This document shows, piece by piece, positions 38,311 through 52,875 of a DNA stretch of 64,000 bases. The position numbers and the translations under genes are program-made. The stretch spans positions 49,921,716-49,985,715 of the forward strand of contig NC_068338.1 of assembly GCF_014633365.1 (NCBI RefSeq), in the 5' to 3' direction. The stretch comes from Diospyros lotus (Eukaryota; Streptophyta; Magnoliopsida; Ericales; Ebenaceae). The notes beneath the pieces are model-generated. The model was not told the DNA's origin, searched no databases, and saw only the letters and a list, made by a program, of their open reading frames with translations. How positions within the stretch are numbered: position 1 is the first letter of the stretch; the number at the start of each line of letters is the position of its first letter.

Positions 38311-39302
38311 AACTATTCTTGTAGTCGACTCATCCGCCGTTACCTCCGCCTCCTATCATCTCTGCTGCTTCCGCCTCATGTCGTTGCTGCCTCCGCCTCC
38401 TATCATCCCCGCCTCTGCCTTCTGTCGTCGCTTTTTCTTCCGCATCTGTTCGCCGCCGCCGCCGCCTCCATCTCGATCGGGCTTCGCCTCCGCCTCCGTC
38501 GCTGTGAGATTCGCCTCCACTGCCTCAAAGGTATATGTATATGTATTCTGTGTTGAAATGTTATGGCAGTAGCAACTCGTGACTACCAAAAAGTGGGTTT
38601 TTGGTTATCTCTCTCATTGGTTATGTTATCATCTTTGTTCTTTTTTGTTTTTAATTATATTGCTTATTCAATTTAATTTGAATCAATCTATATTTGATAT
38701 TTTTAGTTTGTCCATTTTCATTCATTTGTTGTTAGTTTGTTTATTGAGTTCAGTCTGTCTCTAAACCTTCAAACTTGGGATGATGAGAGATGTAATCATC
38801 TAGGTTGGAGTTCTTTAAATCTATTTCATCTTGGATCTAATCACTTTAACCTATAGCCATCTCAAAGGAACATGGAAAAAGAAAAAGAAAAAAAAAGAAT
38901 TAATGATAGTCTGATACGAGAGGACTTTTGGAGTGCACTGATTTCTTTTAAAGTAGCTACCTTACAGGCTTACCTAATATTATTGGATATTTCTTAGAAG
39001 TTAAAAGGATTGCATGGTCGATGTAGTGATACAGTTTTGTTATTTAAGTTTGGAAACATCGCTGAGTTGGAAAATTTTGATTGTTTGATTTAGTTGACTC
39101 TAGAAAGAAGCTGAAAAGAGACAAACATTGGAGAACTGAGGACATGGAGAGTACAGAGAGATTACTGAAGGGGATTTCTTAAGTGAAGTCACTGGGAGTG
39201 AAAAAGTAATATGTCACTTCTATCATTGGGAATTCTATCGGTGCAAGTAATTTCTTCACACTTCCCCCTTCTGTTTGCACATTGCTCAAGGTTATTATAA
39301 TC
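36189..39302 (+). mobile_element. CACTA element A, 5' part (second copy)
   Basis: Counterpart of 14166-17280. The leader exon module is at about 38217-38530 with (TC)n at 38281-38308. Confidence 0.75.
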
Positions 39303-40150
39303 AAACATATTAATCTATAGTATCTTCGGAAATATATATATACATATAAATGGTTCTTGGTCCTTGAAATTATGTTGTAGCTTCTAGTATCTAGAATTAT
39401 TTTTCTAGCTCCTTGTTAAATCGTTCAAGGCTTAGATCTAGTGTCCGTTCATCACTTTGGTAACACCAACGAATAAAGACCACAAAGCCACAAAGAAGCC
39501 CCCAAACTGAAAGCCCAGAAAACCCCAACACCTCTCGGTCGAACACAAATGAAGCCCTCTCTCCCCCAAACGATCAAAGCCACACAAAGTAGGTCATCAC
39601 AAAAGGTAGATCGATCACAAAGATAGTGGTTCTAAAGCACAAAGCCAAGAAAGAAAACTTACCGAGAAATGATGATCAAAAAACCCCCTCAATAAGGCAC
39701 ACTCATCATCAACAAATCGACCAAGATCACCAAGGAAAGATGAGGCCTCTCAACATGGAAAGAGGCATTGGACCGAGATGGAAATGGAGCCATGAAAAAT
39801 CAGCCACAAAAGGAAAATCACGAAGGAAACAATTGGCCAAGCAAGGAAATAAGAGAAAGACTAGGGTTTGGCCACGAGAGGGAAACACCAAGAGAGAGGC
39901 CACACAATGGCCTTTATATATGTGGGCTTTAGGGCTTAGAATAGTGGGCTTCTCCTACTTGAGCAAATAGGTTGAGGCTCATTTCTCCTTCAAAGTGGGA
40001 TTAGGGCTTGTGGCCCAACTTTTAAAATGGACTGTCTAAAAGTGATGACAGACTTGGGTTCTTCAATACCGGGCCGAACCTTATAAAGATGAAACTCACT
40101 AGAAAAATCGTCACAGTCTTAGGCTGTGTTAGGAAACATAAACCCAACAG
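39303..40150 (-). other. Possible minus-strand LTR (second copy)
   Basis: Counterpart of 17281-18128; same limits and same doubts. Confidence 0.35.
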
Positions 40151-40166
40151 TTATAAAAATATAGAA

Positions 40167-42022
40167 AAGAATCAAACAATCATATATGGCAAAGGGATTA
40201 ATCATTTTTGTAAAAAAGAAATTCAAAAGCATTTCTTATGTAGTTAAGGATTATAATAAGGTTGTGTTAAAAAAATACTCAGATTAATATGGATGGATTG
40301 AGGATCTCTTACCAATAATTTTAAATAATTTTACAAGTCTTTAATTCTTATAATTTTATTTCCCAAATCAAAGGTTATTCAACACCTCTGACCCATGCCA
40401 CACATTGAGGGATAGCATCAATTAACTTGTCTTTAATCAAACAATCAAGACAAACCACCACTTGTATAGTAAAAGAGAAAAAGGGTAAAAGTATACACAT
40501 TCTATTTGCATTTTCATGGATAAAATAATTAATTACAGAAAAATCTTTAAATTACCACATATACTGAATTTCTTATTTTACAGCATTTTATCGGAATGAA
40601 TGGTTTAACCCATTAAACCATCTTACTTGCATTAACCCAATACTCACCGGATAATAATCTTTACATTAATGATCACACCCACATATATTTATTGCATAAA
40701 TATTTGTTGGTTAATTAAACTGCAAGACCAGCAACTCGCCCAATCTTTATAGCAACGGCTTAAATGAATAACGAGGAATTGCAATTAGAATAAAATGTCG
40801 TGACATAATATTCTCGAACGGTATATAAAGGATTACGAGAAGTGAGGAATACTATTTGTATTTACATCAAATTTTAAGAGTGCAGAACGAAGTTTATCTA
40901 AATAAACAAAAACTAAGCAATATATAGCATCCATAACAATTATTACCGCAAGTCCCCAAGTATAAATTGTTTTCTTCCGCTTATCTGACCGATTCTAGCC
41001 TCCCAACTATAGTTGGCAAGGCACCTGTAAGACACCATAAAAGTATATGAACAAGAGTTTATCTACTAATTCAGAATTCAAGATTTTTTCTACTAAAACC
41101 AGGTAGAGACAAAATTTTGTTGATTGAATTTTGTGTATTCTGCAGAAATGTGGAGTCTCTCTCTTTTGCAATCCCATAAACTAAATAATTGAAAAAAAAA
41201 AGGGAAAAAACTAATAAGATTTAATTAGTATCATAAGAGTTTGGGAATATTACCTTTACCTGGGGTCGTTAATTCGATCCCCAACCATGCAAATGCATGG
41301 GTGATCAACAAATTGAGTTGGTGAGGCCAATGACATTGCGAGTGAGATCTTAACAAGATGTAAAAGTAGGCAAGTGTGCCAAGGGATAAAACATGATGCT
41401 TCTTATTAATCCATTTTCTAATCCCCTGTGCATGAGACTCCTCGTTCTCTAACAATCTATATTCTCTATAAAGAAAAGTACATAAAGATATTACGCGCAA
41501 TACATTGGTCATAAATTAACCTTGTCCAAGTGTTAAAAACTTATTTCATCTATATTTAATAAAAAAATAAAAATGAGATGTACCTTTTGTTGCTTTGATC
41601 TGTAGGAATATTTCTACTTTCTGCTTGCTCCATCATGTTGCTTCCGATGTAGATATGCAACTCCTAGAGAGCATGTTCTTCGAACACCCAAAAGTAGAAA
41701 AAGCAATCGATAAGGTGATAAAAGAAAAGAAGTGGTGAACTTTATCTCGTGAGGCAATAGATATATAGTCACTGTCAACCAATGCATGTCATACATTTAG
41801 ACTTTTACGTGTCAATTAGTCTGCATTTTGTCACTGGAAACCAATGCATGTTATACATGTAAACTTTTACGTGTCAAGTAGTTCGAGTTTAGCCGCTGGC
41901 AACCAATGTATGTTATACATCTAAAATTTTACGTGTCAAGTAATCCGAGTTTTGCATAATTAAGCTCCACCTGTAATAAAATGGTCGAAACTGACAAAAG
42001 CTTTAAAACGTAAGAATAAAAA
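40167..42022 (-). pseudogene. Diverged segment with exon remnant F2 (second copy)
   Basis: Counterpart of 18145-20000, with the middle exon at 41465-41260 and the 62 bp minisatellite at about 41777-41947. Confidence 0.5.
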
Positions 42023-43022
42023 ATGAGCTACTCAATTTGAAAAAATAAAATAAGAATGAAAATTAGTTGTATCCAACCTCAGGCTCAAAAAGGTGTGAAA
42101 AAATAGAAGATGCAGAAAATTTTAATAAAATTCCCTAACCATGCATTTTAACAATTGATAATGAATACATGCCATTCATTTAGGCTTTTGCGTGTCAACC
42201 GCAATAAGTAATTTAAGTCCCATACTGTTTTACTTCTACTATGAAAAAAATTATAAGGTAAGAGTGACAAAGTGAGTTGCTCAATTTAGAAAATAAAATA
42301 ATAACGAAAATTAGGTCTATGAAACCAGGCTCAAAAAGATGTGAAAAAAAAACATAAAAAATATGTTATTGATGCATTTTAGCAATTGATAATACGTACT
42401 TATCATATATCTATGCTTCTACATGTCAACTATAATGAGTCATTTGAGTCCTACACGATTTTATTTCTACTGTAGCAAATAGTGCTAATTAGCATAAAAA
42501 ATATGACATAACAGTAATTAATAAAAGAAGCTACTCAATTTAGAAAAATAAAATAAGAATAAAAATTAGTTGTATGAAACCTGGGCTCAAAAAGGCATGA
42601 AAAAATACGACATTGGGGAAGATTAATTTTAGTACAATTTCCAAACAATGCATTTTAATAAAATAAGAGCTCCATTTAGGCTTTTACGTGTCAACTCCGA
42701 TAAGTAATTTGAGTTCCGCACGTGGCAAATAGTTGCTAATTGACAAAAATAATTTATGACGTGAGAGTAGTAGTAAATTAAACTACTCAATCTAGAAACA
42801 CAAAATAAGAATGAAAATTAGTTGTATGCTTCTCGGACTAGAAAATAAGCTACTCAATCTAGAAACACAATAAAATTCCCTAACGATGCATTTTCACAAT
42901 TTAGCTTTTTACGTGTCATTGTGATAAGTAATTTGAATCCTATACGATTTTACTTGAACTATGGTGAATATTGCTAATCAACAACAATTTTTTGACATAA
43001 AAGTAATAAAATGAGCTACTCT
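42023..43022. repeat. Tandem ~250 bp units (second copy)
   Basis: Counterpart of 20001-21000, with the same landmark spacing. Confidence 0.8.
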
Positions 43023-43031
43023 TTAAAGCTA

Positions 43032-46000
43032 GGACGCGTCTCCGTACACCACTATCGATTGGTCGCAGTCCTATTGGACTCACCCCCAAAAATCGTCTTT
43101 CCTTTACCAGGAATTGAAAAGAAGATCAAGTGAGCCACAAGGCTTAGCAAGTTCGAGAAACATAGAACAATATATAGGATCCAAGAACATGATGACACCA
43201 AGAAAAGTAATCAAGGACTCCATAATTATATATAATATTCATAATTCATGAATTTATCAATTCAACTCAATATATCATGTCACCGTGTATCACTATGCAA
43301 ATGTGCATAAAATTTCAATGTCATTATTAATTCTCACAGGCTCGCAAGCCATCAATCAGTACATGCAAGAGTGTATCATTTCATTACCAATATCAATTTT
43401 CTTGGCTCTCAAGCCATAAATCAATGCATGCGAAAGTGCATAAGTTTCATAAAACCTCACAAATAAGTATGGAGCCAACCTGTCGGGCTATGGCCACCTC
43501 GTCCCATGTCAGGTGCTCTAGGGTACCCTTTCTCCCTCCGCACAAAATAATAGGTGCGCAAAATATATATATGAAACCTGTACATATATGCATCATGTAT
43601 GCATTTGCCAACCACATATATTTAAATTTTTGATTCTGTGATATTCATGCTATTAACATCACTTACCCATATCGGGTATTTTCCCATCATCAGATAAATT
43701 CAACATATCTTACTTCATAATGTTTACCATATTCAAGATGTAATTTATGACAGAAATGCTTGATGTAATTTATAACACAGGAATAGTTTTTGAGACATGC
43801 TATTCAACATCAAGTCTCGATTCACCAGTAGAGGAGTATTATAAATTTAATAACTATTTTTCCCATCATATGATTGTTGTGATTTCATTTAACTAGTGAT
43901 AGTATGCATTTACTTGCATTCGTGCTCATAACTCAAATTCATGATTAGTCCCCATGCAATCAAATGACCATACCACGCGAAATTGCTGACCAAACATAAA
44001 CCTGAAATTTTTCTAAGGCAATGGACCAAATAGAACATATTTTGAAAATGTCTTTATTTTTAAAAACTAATTCCCGGTAATTTGATAACTAGCATTCATT
44101 GTTGTAAAAATGATTTTTAATAAATTTCTCAAGAAACGAAAACTATGTATTTCGATGGTAGTAAAATTGAAAATTCGTGGATTTGTACTAAAACCAAAAT
44201 TCTAACTTTTTATTTTTATGGATTTTGATTTTTTTGATATTTTTATTGAATCCAAATGGGGGTACTTTCTTATTTACATTTATATATTAAAGTAAATGAA
44301 AGTAAAATATAAATTAAGGAAAATGCAAACATTTACTTAAGTTAAGTTAAGTTAAGGAAAGGTAAATAAATAGGGTGAAAGCTGATAGCTCCAATTCAAA
44401 GGCATATGGGATGAGCTCGGGACCAGCTCGAGGTCATGAGTTCGTGGCTTACAGAGAGAGCTCGGGAGAGAAAGGACAAGCGAACGAGCTCGAGGTCATG
44501 AGGTGAGCATCAGTTCGTTAAACGAGCTCGCGGTCAAGAGGTTGAGCAAGAGCTCGCTAAATGAGCTTGAGGTCAGACGCACGGCAAGAGCTCGCGGCCA
44601 AGAGCTTGAGAAATGAGCTCGCGGGAACGTGCTCGCTATTAAGCTTATGATCAGTGAGCATATAGGTGTGAGCTCGTTGCAAAGAGCTGAAATGAGCTCG
44701 CGGAAAGAATTGGAACGAGCTCGCTAGAACATCAAAGAAGCTGAACATGTATTTATATATAACTGGGTTTGCCGAACAGAACAGAATAGGGGCATTCTAA
44801 TGATTGTTTAAGCATGAATATATGGTGGATTAGCTAGGCAGGGCATGCTCTAATAAGCTTTACAAATCTCTGAGGGGTATCAGCTCGTTACGCATGTTGT
44901 ATATATGTATTTACAAGTGGGTCTCATATATGGGTGAACAACATATATATATATATATATTTTCAGTTCAACTTTTGCTGTTTGATGCAAGACCTTCGAA
45001 TACCTCAATAAAATTATTCGAATGAGTGGCAGATGACTTAGCATTTTACATTCCGATATAGCACATACAACTATAAGATGCATTTGGAATAGCGAGCTCA
45101 TACAGAGGTGATATACACACATATATATATACATACATTTAACATTGCTTCTTTGGATGTAAAACGAGTAGAGGTTCTCATCCTCACCTAGCTATATAAA
45201 ATGCCATTCATAAAGAAAGTTTGGGGTGAAAACAAACCCCATTTCGAGACCACAAGAAGACCCACAAAGAGATACAAAAACAAAATGTTGAACACAGTGA
45301 GCTAAAATGAATAACACAGCGAGCTAAAATGAACTGGAATGGACACAGTGAACTATCATGTACACCTCAATCGCATTAGCAGAAGATGATGTATAAAAGA
45401 ACTTGCAGCATGAAGTTAAAGCTAAAGGTAAAAATCAAAGAAGCTTGCACTGAAAATGGATATATCTATATAGGAGAGCTCGCACTAAAAATAAGTGGAA
45501 GTGCATGAAGAACTTGCAGAACAGTAAATGAGAAGGCAGGAAATCAAGGAAGTGAAATACTGAATGTATAAACGAGCTTGCACTGAAAATGAAGAGGGAG
45601 TGCAAGAAGAACTTGTAGGAATGAAAAAAGAGTGAACGAAGGAAACTTGTCTGATGACTTTGCTTATGCAGAAAAATCCTCCCTTACTGAAGCTGCTATC
45701 AACCCAAACGAAAATACCAGCAACCAGGAGGGAAAATGAGAGGTAAGAAGATGAAGTCTTAGATGGGAAAGGAGAGTATGCACAAGAGAAAAGGTCACCA
45801 ATACAGATGAAACATAAAGAGGGCAATGCACAATCTGCACCTGCAACTTTGTCCAAATGACCTGATTACCCCTCACCTTTACAATGGTAAAAAAGAAGAC
45901 CAAGGGCACTATTGACATTTGATGGCCAATTTATTTTATTATGATTTTCTTTCAAAAATTTCAAATCTCATTTCCCAATTGGGCTCAGCCCATACCATGG

Positions 46001-46281
46001 GCCATTCCATGGCCCAACTCATTAACCCAAATAAATTATCATAATCCAAGCCCATTCATAGTATAATTAAAAATCAAAACACATCTCAATGGCCCAATCT
46101 ACTTGGACTTTCCCCACATTTTTGGATTCCATTTAGATGGGCTACCAAATTCTCATTTTCATTTACTCTTCATTCCATAAGCAAAGAAAAATATTTTCAA
46201 CTCTCAATTAATTAAAGCAAAAATTTTTGAATCCAAAATAAAATACCCGAAAACGTCTAGACCCCATAACGGGTTGTTACA
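43032..46281 (-). mobile_element. LTR family X member 3 (second copy)
   Basis: Counterpart of 21010-24257. The GAGCTCG array is at 44413-44723. The (TA)n at 44943 is longer by one repeat than in the left copy. Confidence 0.75.
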
Positions 46282-47223
46282 AAACCTGCATCTCAAGTGC
46301 ATAACAAACTGAAACTCATGCATAACATGCCATGCAATCTCATAAACTGACACAGGTATCAACTGCATAAGTAACAATGCACATATACAGGATCTTGGGG
46401 CCCAAATAAGGAATGCACTACCACCCAAGTTCTTATCACAAACCTGCTACTACCTTGAAGGCAGACTGTACTTGTACTATGAGCCGAAGCTCGCCTGGGT
46501 AGGAGCAATCACACCCTCTGGCCCACATAAGTGACCAAAATAAAAAGTTAGGCACTCCAAGGCATCCTTAAGTTACTCGGTTCGAGAAAGCCCGACACCG
46601 TACAACTGTATTTCAAAACTGGCGCCATGACAATGCAAGTGCAACATATAAGGGTGGCGTAGTAGACCGAACAGGATACAAAGCCCCCACAAGCCAAGCA
46701 TCTCGCTAAGCCTCGCCCAACTAGTAAAACACACGCCAAATGCAAATGCTCGAGTCTACCAACTACAGATAAATATAACATGATCGTGTAACAAGCACTC
46801 GAGTGTAAATGAATCACACAAATTACATAAACCCGACTTGAGTGTACGATTATTACTATTATTATTATTAAGGAAGAAAGATAATAATAAAAATAACATT
46901 ACATGCTCTTACTAATATTGTCTAAAACTATTATTATTTATTTAGTTACCTCAAATTGTACTTATAGACTTTAAGCAACATTTACACAAATGTATATATA
47001 CATATATATATATAAACACTTTATGCTCCCAATGCTCAAGGACGTGCTGCCTGCCACTTCCAACTTTCAACATACATTACAACATAAGAGGAGCAACCGA
47101 ACAGAAAAACAGTCAGCTCCCTCTCGGCCATATAGAGCCTCTGTAACATGCTACTACATATATATGAAAACACTTCTTTCTAAAACTCATCAACACATAC
47201 AACTCAAACACCCCTACGACTTA

Positions 47224-49255
47224 CACTACAAGAAATTCGGGATTTAGCGACGGTATTTTAGCGACGGACATTTCTATCGTTATATTGAGAGGGAACAGCG
47301 ACGAATTTACACCATAAAACTAGCGACGGATTAGAGACGGATTGGCGAGGGAAATTAGCGACGGAAAAATATTCCGTCGCTAAATTAGAATTTCAGCGAT
47401 GGAAGAATAAATCCGTTGCTAATTTTAGTGACGGATTAATAATTTCGTCGCTGAAATTTAAAAATAAAAGGAAAATAAAATTAATTTTTTATGTAGAGAC
47501 GGAATAAATTTTCTATCGCTAATTTCAGCGACGGAATAAATTTTCTATCACTAATAGCCCGTCGTTAATTTACAATGGATTAATATTTCCATCGCTAGAT
47601 AAAAAATTAATTTTGTTTTCCTTTTATTTTTATATTTCAACGATGGAATTATTAATCCATCGCTAAAATTAGCGACGGATTTATTCTTTTGTCGCTGAAA
47701 TAAAAAAATGGAAAATTAATTGTGCCGACGGAATAGTTAATCCGTCGCTAAATATAATTTTCCTTTTAGTTTTTTTTCTTTTTGTAAATATATTGTGATC
47801 ATTATAAAAACTAGTGATGAACATGTGTAATACATGGGAAAGTTTAATTTAAAAATAAGAAAATAAACTTGTTATTTTAAATAATTTTAACAAAATTGAT
47901 AATTATAATTTATTTTAATCTTGAATCATTTATCAAAATTTAAGTTTAATTAATTATTCGCTATTTAATATGCTAATAGAGAACACTTTTAATTTAATAT
48001 ACTGTCATTCAATATGCTAAAAGTCAAATACAAAGCATATGACATATAAAATCATTATCAATACACATGCAAGTGGATAATGCAGACAAAAAAAGATCAT
48101 ACGTTTCGTTTGATGATTTTTTCGTTAAATATCATTTATTTTTATCTCTATACACATCAACTTTATCTTGATTGGGTATATATTAAATACTTATATGATA
48201 TATATTATTTTTATTTGACAAATAACTTGTGGTCATTATCTTTGGCCTTTTCGAGTACATTGGCTAATTTCTCAAACGTGCCAATTTTTAGGAAATGTTT
48301 AAATAAATAATTTAATATATTAAATTAATTTATTAAATTTATAATATAAATAAATATTAATTATCGAATGTTGGTTTACTAATTATGTTCCAGTTTGAGA
48401 ATTGTGTTGCCTCAAAGAAATTAATTATCGAATGGTATGTTTTTAACTCGTGTGTTCATTTGGATGCCATCAATTTAGCTGTTCTGTTCTTGGCAGCTTA
48501 ATTCATACAAATTAATCTAAACGACTAATCGGTTCAATAGTTATTTTTCAGAATTTTTGTTTGAAGAAAATAAATAATTAATATTAATTATACACATAGA
48601 ATGAAAAATCATGTTGTTTATTATCGTAAAAAAAATGCCCCTTCTGATTAAAAAAAACAAACCAGTCAAAGACAATTTTATAACATACAAGACTTGTTTT
48701 TGACAATTGAACAACCCTTGTTTTATAACATAATGTAGATGTGATGTTAACCCCTTAATTTATTTGAAACTTGTTTTTGGTATACTTATTTGGAATATAT
48801 TTAAAAGTAAATTCAACATATATTTAATTATTAAATATTAAACAAAAAATAAGAAAGAGGTGGGAATCTCCTTGCCTCTTTCTCTTGGCCAAATCCCCCC
48901 CTTTAAAAATCCCCCAAATCAGAACCCCTTCTCCCCTTCTACAAACCCTTATTCTCTCTTCTTCCCCTTCTTCTCCCTACAAACCCTTCTCCGCCGCCCT
49001 AGCTCTCTCTGGCTCTCTCACCTTTGCTCGCCGCATCGCCCTCACGGCTCACCCTCGCCCTCGCTCGCTACATCGCCCTAGCCTCTTATTCTTGCTCGCG
49101 GCTCACTCACTGCCTCGCCCTAGCCTCTCGCTCTCGCTCGCTGCCTCACCCTCGCCCTCGCCCTCGCCCTTGCCTCTAGCTTTCTTGCTCTCGCTCGCTC
49201 GATCAAGGTTTAGCTGTTTCTTTTTCTTGAAACTTGAATGCTATTAAAAGCTATT
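47224..49255 (+). mobile_element. CACTA element B, 5' part (second copy)
   Basis: Counterpart of 25200-27230. The leader differs by a substitution (GCTCGCCGCATC against GCTCGCTGCATC) and a small change in the CGCCCTCG run at 49151-49170. Confidence 0.7.
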
Positions 49256-49665
49256 TGTTTTTGTTTTGTGGTATTTTAATGCTATTGAAACTTGAATGTT
49301 ATTTGAATGCTCGAGGTTTAGCTGTTTCTTGAAACTTGAATGCTATTGAAACTTGAATGCTATTTGTTTCTGTTTTGGTGTATGTGACAGTGCATACAGT
49401 GTTTTGGAATTTTGTGGATGAAAAAGTGAAGTCAAGATGAATGCATGTATATATGTGTGTGTGTGTGTGTGTGTGTGCGTGAGGTGAATGGATAGATCTA
49501 GACTGATTGAGCAGACGACAATGATATTTTACTTCAAAAATGGCAGAATGTATTGCAATATCAGTGAACAGATGAGCCAAAGGGCTTAGAATGCAGTTAA
49601 TCTATGCATCAATCACATTTGACTACTTTAATAACGAAGAAAAAAGTATCTCAATCATGTACTCA

Positions 49666-51220
49666 ATACATTAACGCTTGAAATTTTCTTGCTTTAACGC
49701 TTTTAATACGACTTTCCCAACCTGTTTGTGATAATGGTTTAAGTGTCAAATATAAAACATGATCTTGTAAAATTTTTCATCTTTTTGTAGAAGAAGAAAA
49801 TAATGTGTATATGCGTTGTGTGACTCCAAAAAATGTCATAGCATCAGCACATGAATTAGCCATATCACAAAGCACTAAATTAAGACTGTGACAACCACAT
49901 GGTGTATAAAATGCTCTAGAATTTATATCTAATAATCTTTTTTGCACACCTTGTTGTTTACCTTTCATATTAGATCAATTATCATATCTTTGTCCTCTTA
50001 AATTATTTATATCAAGTTCAAGATTTTGTATTTTATTTGTGAGTACATTAAAAATACCTTGACCAGATGTATCATCCACTTTTAAAAAATCTACAAAATA
50101 CTCTTCTATTTTTATTGGATTTGTTGAAATATCTACACATCTTAATATAAAAGACATTTGTTCTTGATGACTTGCATCTGGGGTATAATCAAGTATAATT
50201 GAAAAATATTTTGATTCTTTGATTTTTTTTAATAATGATATTTCTTATTTCTAATGCTAAAATATTTATCAACTCATTTTGTATATTATGACCAAGGTAA
50301 TGACTATGAATTTCTCCATTTTGTATGCGTCTAAGGTGTTCTTGCATTATTGGATCAAATTCAGTAACCGTTTCAATTAAACTCAAAAAATTTCCATTAT
50401 TATCTTGATAAATCTTCTCATTTGTACCACGAAATGCCAAATTATTTTTTGAAAGATTTTTTACAATAGTAATAAGTCTTATTAGTACATTATTCTAATG
50501 CTCTTTCTCTTTATTTATTTTCTCTTGTAAATGTTTATCAATTGTTTTATTTTTAACTAATCTCATTTCAGCATCAACCCAAGTATTCATATTTATAACA
50601 TGCTCATTACTTGTTTCATGACTTTTAAGTTTAGTACTAAGATTTTTCCAATCTCCACATCCTTCATTTGCTAATTGACCTATATTTGATTTCAAACTAA
50701 ATAATCTACAACAATAACAAAATACTTTATCTAATTCTTTTGAATATACTAACCATTTGCTATCATGTTTTTCTCCATTTGGTAAATTTCGAATATAATG
50801 AATTGTAGAAAAGTGTCTAGAATTTTTATCTCTTGAAAAATTTAAAGCATGTCTAATTGGACCTTTCTCAACTAATAAATCAATTAATCTTGAGTCTAAA
50901 TTTTTCCATTGTGCTGGATCATAAATATTTTTAATAGTTGTTTCATTTTTATTCTCATTTATTAAAACATCTTCTTCTAAATTTTCTTCATATTCTTCAC
51001 TATTTTTTGGTGAATTTAAATTATTATCCTCAAAAATTTCTTCACAATTTTCATCTAATTTTTCATTTAAATCTTCATTTGATTTTTCTAATATTTATTG
51101 TTTAGTATTAATAACAAATCTATCAAGTGCACCTTTTTGGGATTGGGATTGAATTAATTCTTCTACTTTTCTTTTTTTCTTACGTTTTTCAAATCCATAA
51201 TCATATTTTCTACCAGACAT
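49666..51220 (-). pseudogene. Decayed hAT transposase-like gene (second copy)
   Basis: Counterpart of 27641-29197. The start here is at 51220 and reads MSGRKYDYGFEKRKKKRK, closer to the usual N-terminus of the family than the left copy (MGLGRKYDYGLKKRK). The same four stops are present, plus an extra T near 50222-50229 that shifts the DUF4371 frame. Which version is genomic and which is assembly error cannot be told from sequence alone. Confidence 0.85.
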
Positions 51221-51289
51221 TTTTATTCAAACAATATTAATTTAAACCTTTTAATATTATTTTTTAAAATAAAAATAACAATACAAGAA

Positions 51290-52690
51290 TTTGAGGGTTT
51301 TACCCACACATAAATTATCCACACATATTATACGTAGGTATTTACCCACACATAATAGTAATATGTGTGGGTAATTAAATTAGATAAGCTCGTTATATTA
51401 TCCACATTTATTATGTGTGGGTAAATTGATATACCCATACTTATTTTGGCGGAAAAAATTCCCTCCACTTTCAATGGTTGCTGGGATATTTTTCGATAAA
51501 ATTTTAGCTGATGTGTCATTTATTTTGGATTATATTTCCCACACATATTAATAAATGTTAGGCATATGTGGGTAATTGTTTATAAACTTACCCACACATA
51601 ATTATAAATGTTATATATGTGTGGGTATCCACACATTAGATGATGTGTCAGTTTTTTGGATTATATTGCCCACATATATTAATAAATGTTCCGTATACGT
51701 GGGAAATGTTTTATAAACTTACCCACACTTAAATTACCCACACATATTATATGTGCGTATTTACCCACACATAATGGTAATATGTGTGGGAGATTAAATG
51801 AGACAAACTTATTACATTATCCACATTTATTATGTGTGGGTAAATTGATATACCCACACTTATTTTTGCAGAAAAAATTCCCTCTACTTTTAGAGATTGG
51901 TGAGATATTTTTTGATAAAATTTTATGTGATGTGGCATTTATTTTGGATTATATTACCCACACATATTAATAAATGTTACGCATGTGTGGGCAAGTGTTT
52001 AAAAAGTTATCCACACATAAGTACAAATGTTATATATGTGTGGGTATTCAAGTATTAGCTGATGTGGCAGTTTTTTGAATTATATTGCCTACACATATTA
52101 ATAACTGTTACGTATGTGTGGGTATTTAAGTATTAGCTGATGTGGCAGTTTTTTAGATTATATTACCTACACATATTAATAACTATTACGTATATGTGGG
52201 TAATTATTTATAAAGTTACCCACACATAAATTACCCACATATATTATACGTGGGTATTTACCCACACATAAGGGTAATATGTGTGGGTGATTAATTGAGA
52301 CAAACTCGTTACATTATCCACATTTATTATGCGTGGGTAAATTGATATATCCACATTTATTTTGGAAAAAAAAATTCCCTCCACATTTAGAGGTTGGTGG
52401 GATATTTTTTTATAAAATTTAATGAGATGGGGCATTTATTTTGGATTATATTACCCACACAGTTTAATAAATGTTACGCATGTGTGGATAATTGTTTATA
52501 AACTTACCCACACATAATTACAAATGTGATATGTGTGGGTATCCATGTATTAGCTGATGTGGCTGTTTTTTGAATTATATTACCAATATATATTAATAAA
52601 TGTTACAAATGTGTAGGTTATTATTTATAAACGTACCCACACATAATTACAAATGTTATATATGTGTGGGTATTCATGTATCTATGATTT
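51290..52690. repeat. Three tandem ~420-500 bp units of inverted ACCCACACATA motifs
   Basis: Units start near 51301, 51719 and 52216 at TACCCACAC(A/T)TAAATTA. Each contains TTACCCACACATA and TATGTGTGGGTAA in both orientations around a core with ATTCCCTC-AC-TTTAGAGGTTG. The middle unit is longer because a TTAGCTGATGTGGCAGTTTTT segment is repeated. The similar ~63-codon minus frames in each unit are repeat-borne and have no family features. Confidence 0.85.
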
Positions 52691-52875
52691 CATACTTAAA
52701 TTACAAAACTACGTTGTTTTAATTTTTATAATTTAAAATAATTTATTATTTTATTTTATTTACAAATACAAATAATAAACCTAAAACTAAATCTCTACAC
52801 TAAAATTTGCCTTTCCCTAAAATTAAATCCATTTTTTTGCTCATCAAGCTCTTTTATTCACACTACAAAAAAAAA

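Larger units (their letters stand above)
29321..51242 (+). repeat. Right copy of the 21.9 kb block (contig B start)
   Basis: It starts inside the second purine tract of the solo LTR (equivalent to 7295) and stays parallel to the left copy until CAAACAATATTAATT at 51242, where the left copy runs into the gap. After that point unique sequence begins. Homopolymer indels against the left copy are frequent in the first ~2 kb (for example GGGAGTACG against GGAGTACG). Confidence 0.9.

Noticed and set aside
7295..51242. A true 22 kb tandem segmental duplication
   Set aside because: Possible, but both copy limits fall exactly at the two sides of the N gap and the copies are nearly identical even in non-functional DNA, which an unmerged contig overlap explains more simply.
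51328..52435. Three similar ~63-codon minus-strand frames as a small protein family
   Set aside because: They recur because they sit in tandem DNA units; they cover the inverted motif itself, and no start context or domain supports coding.
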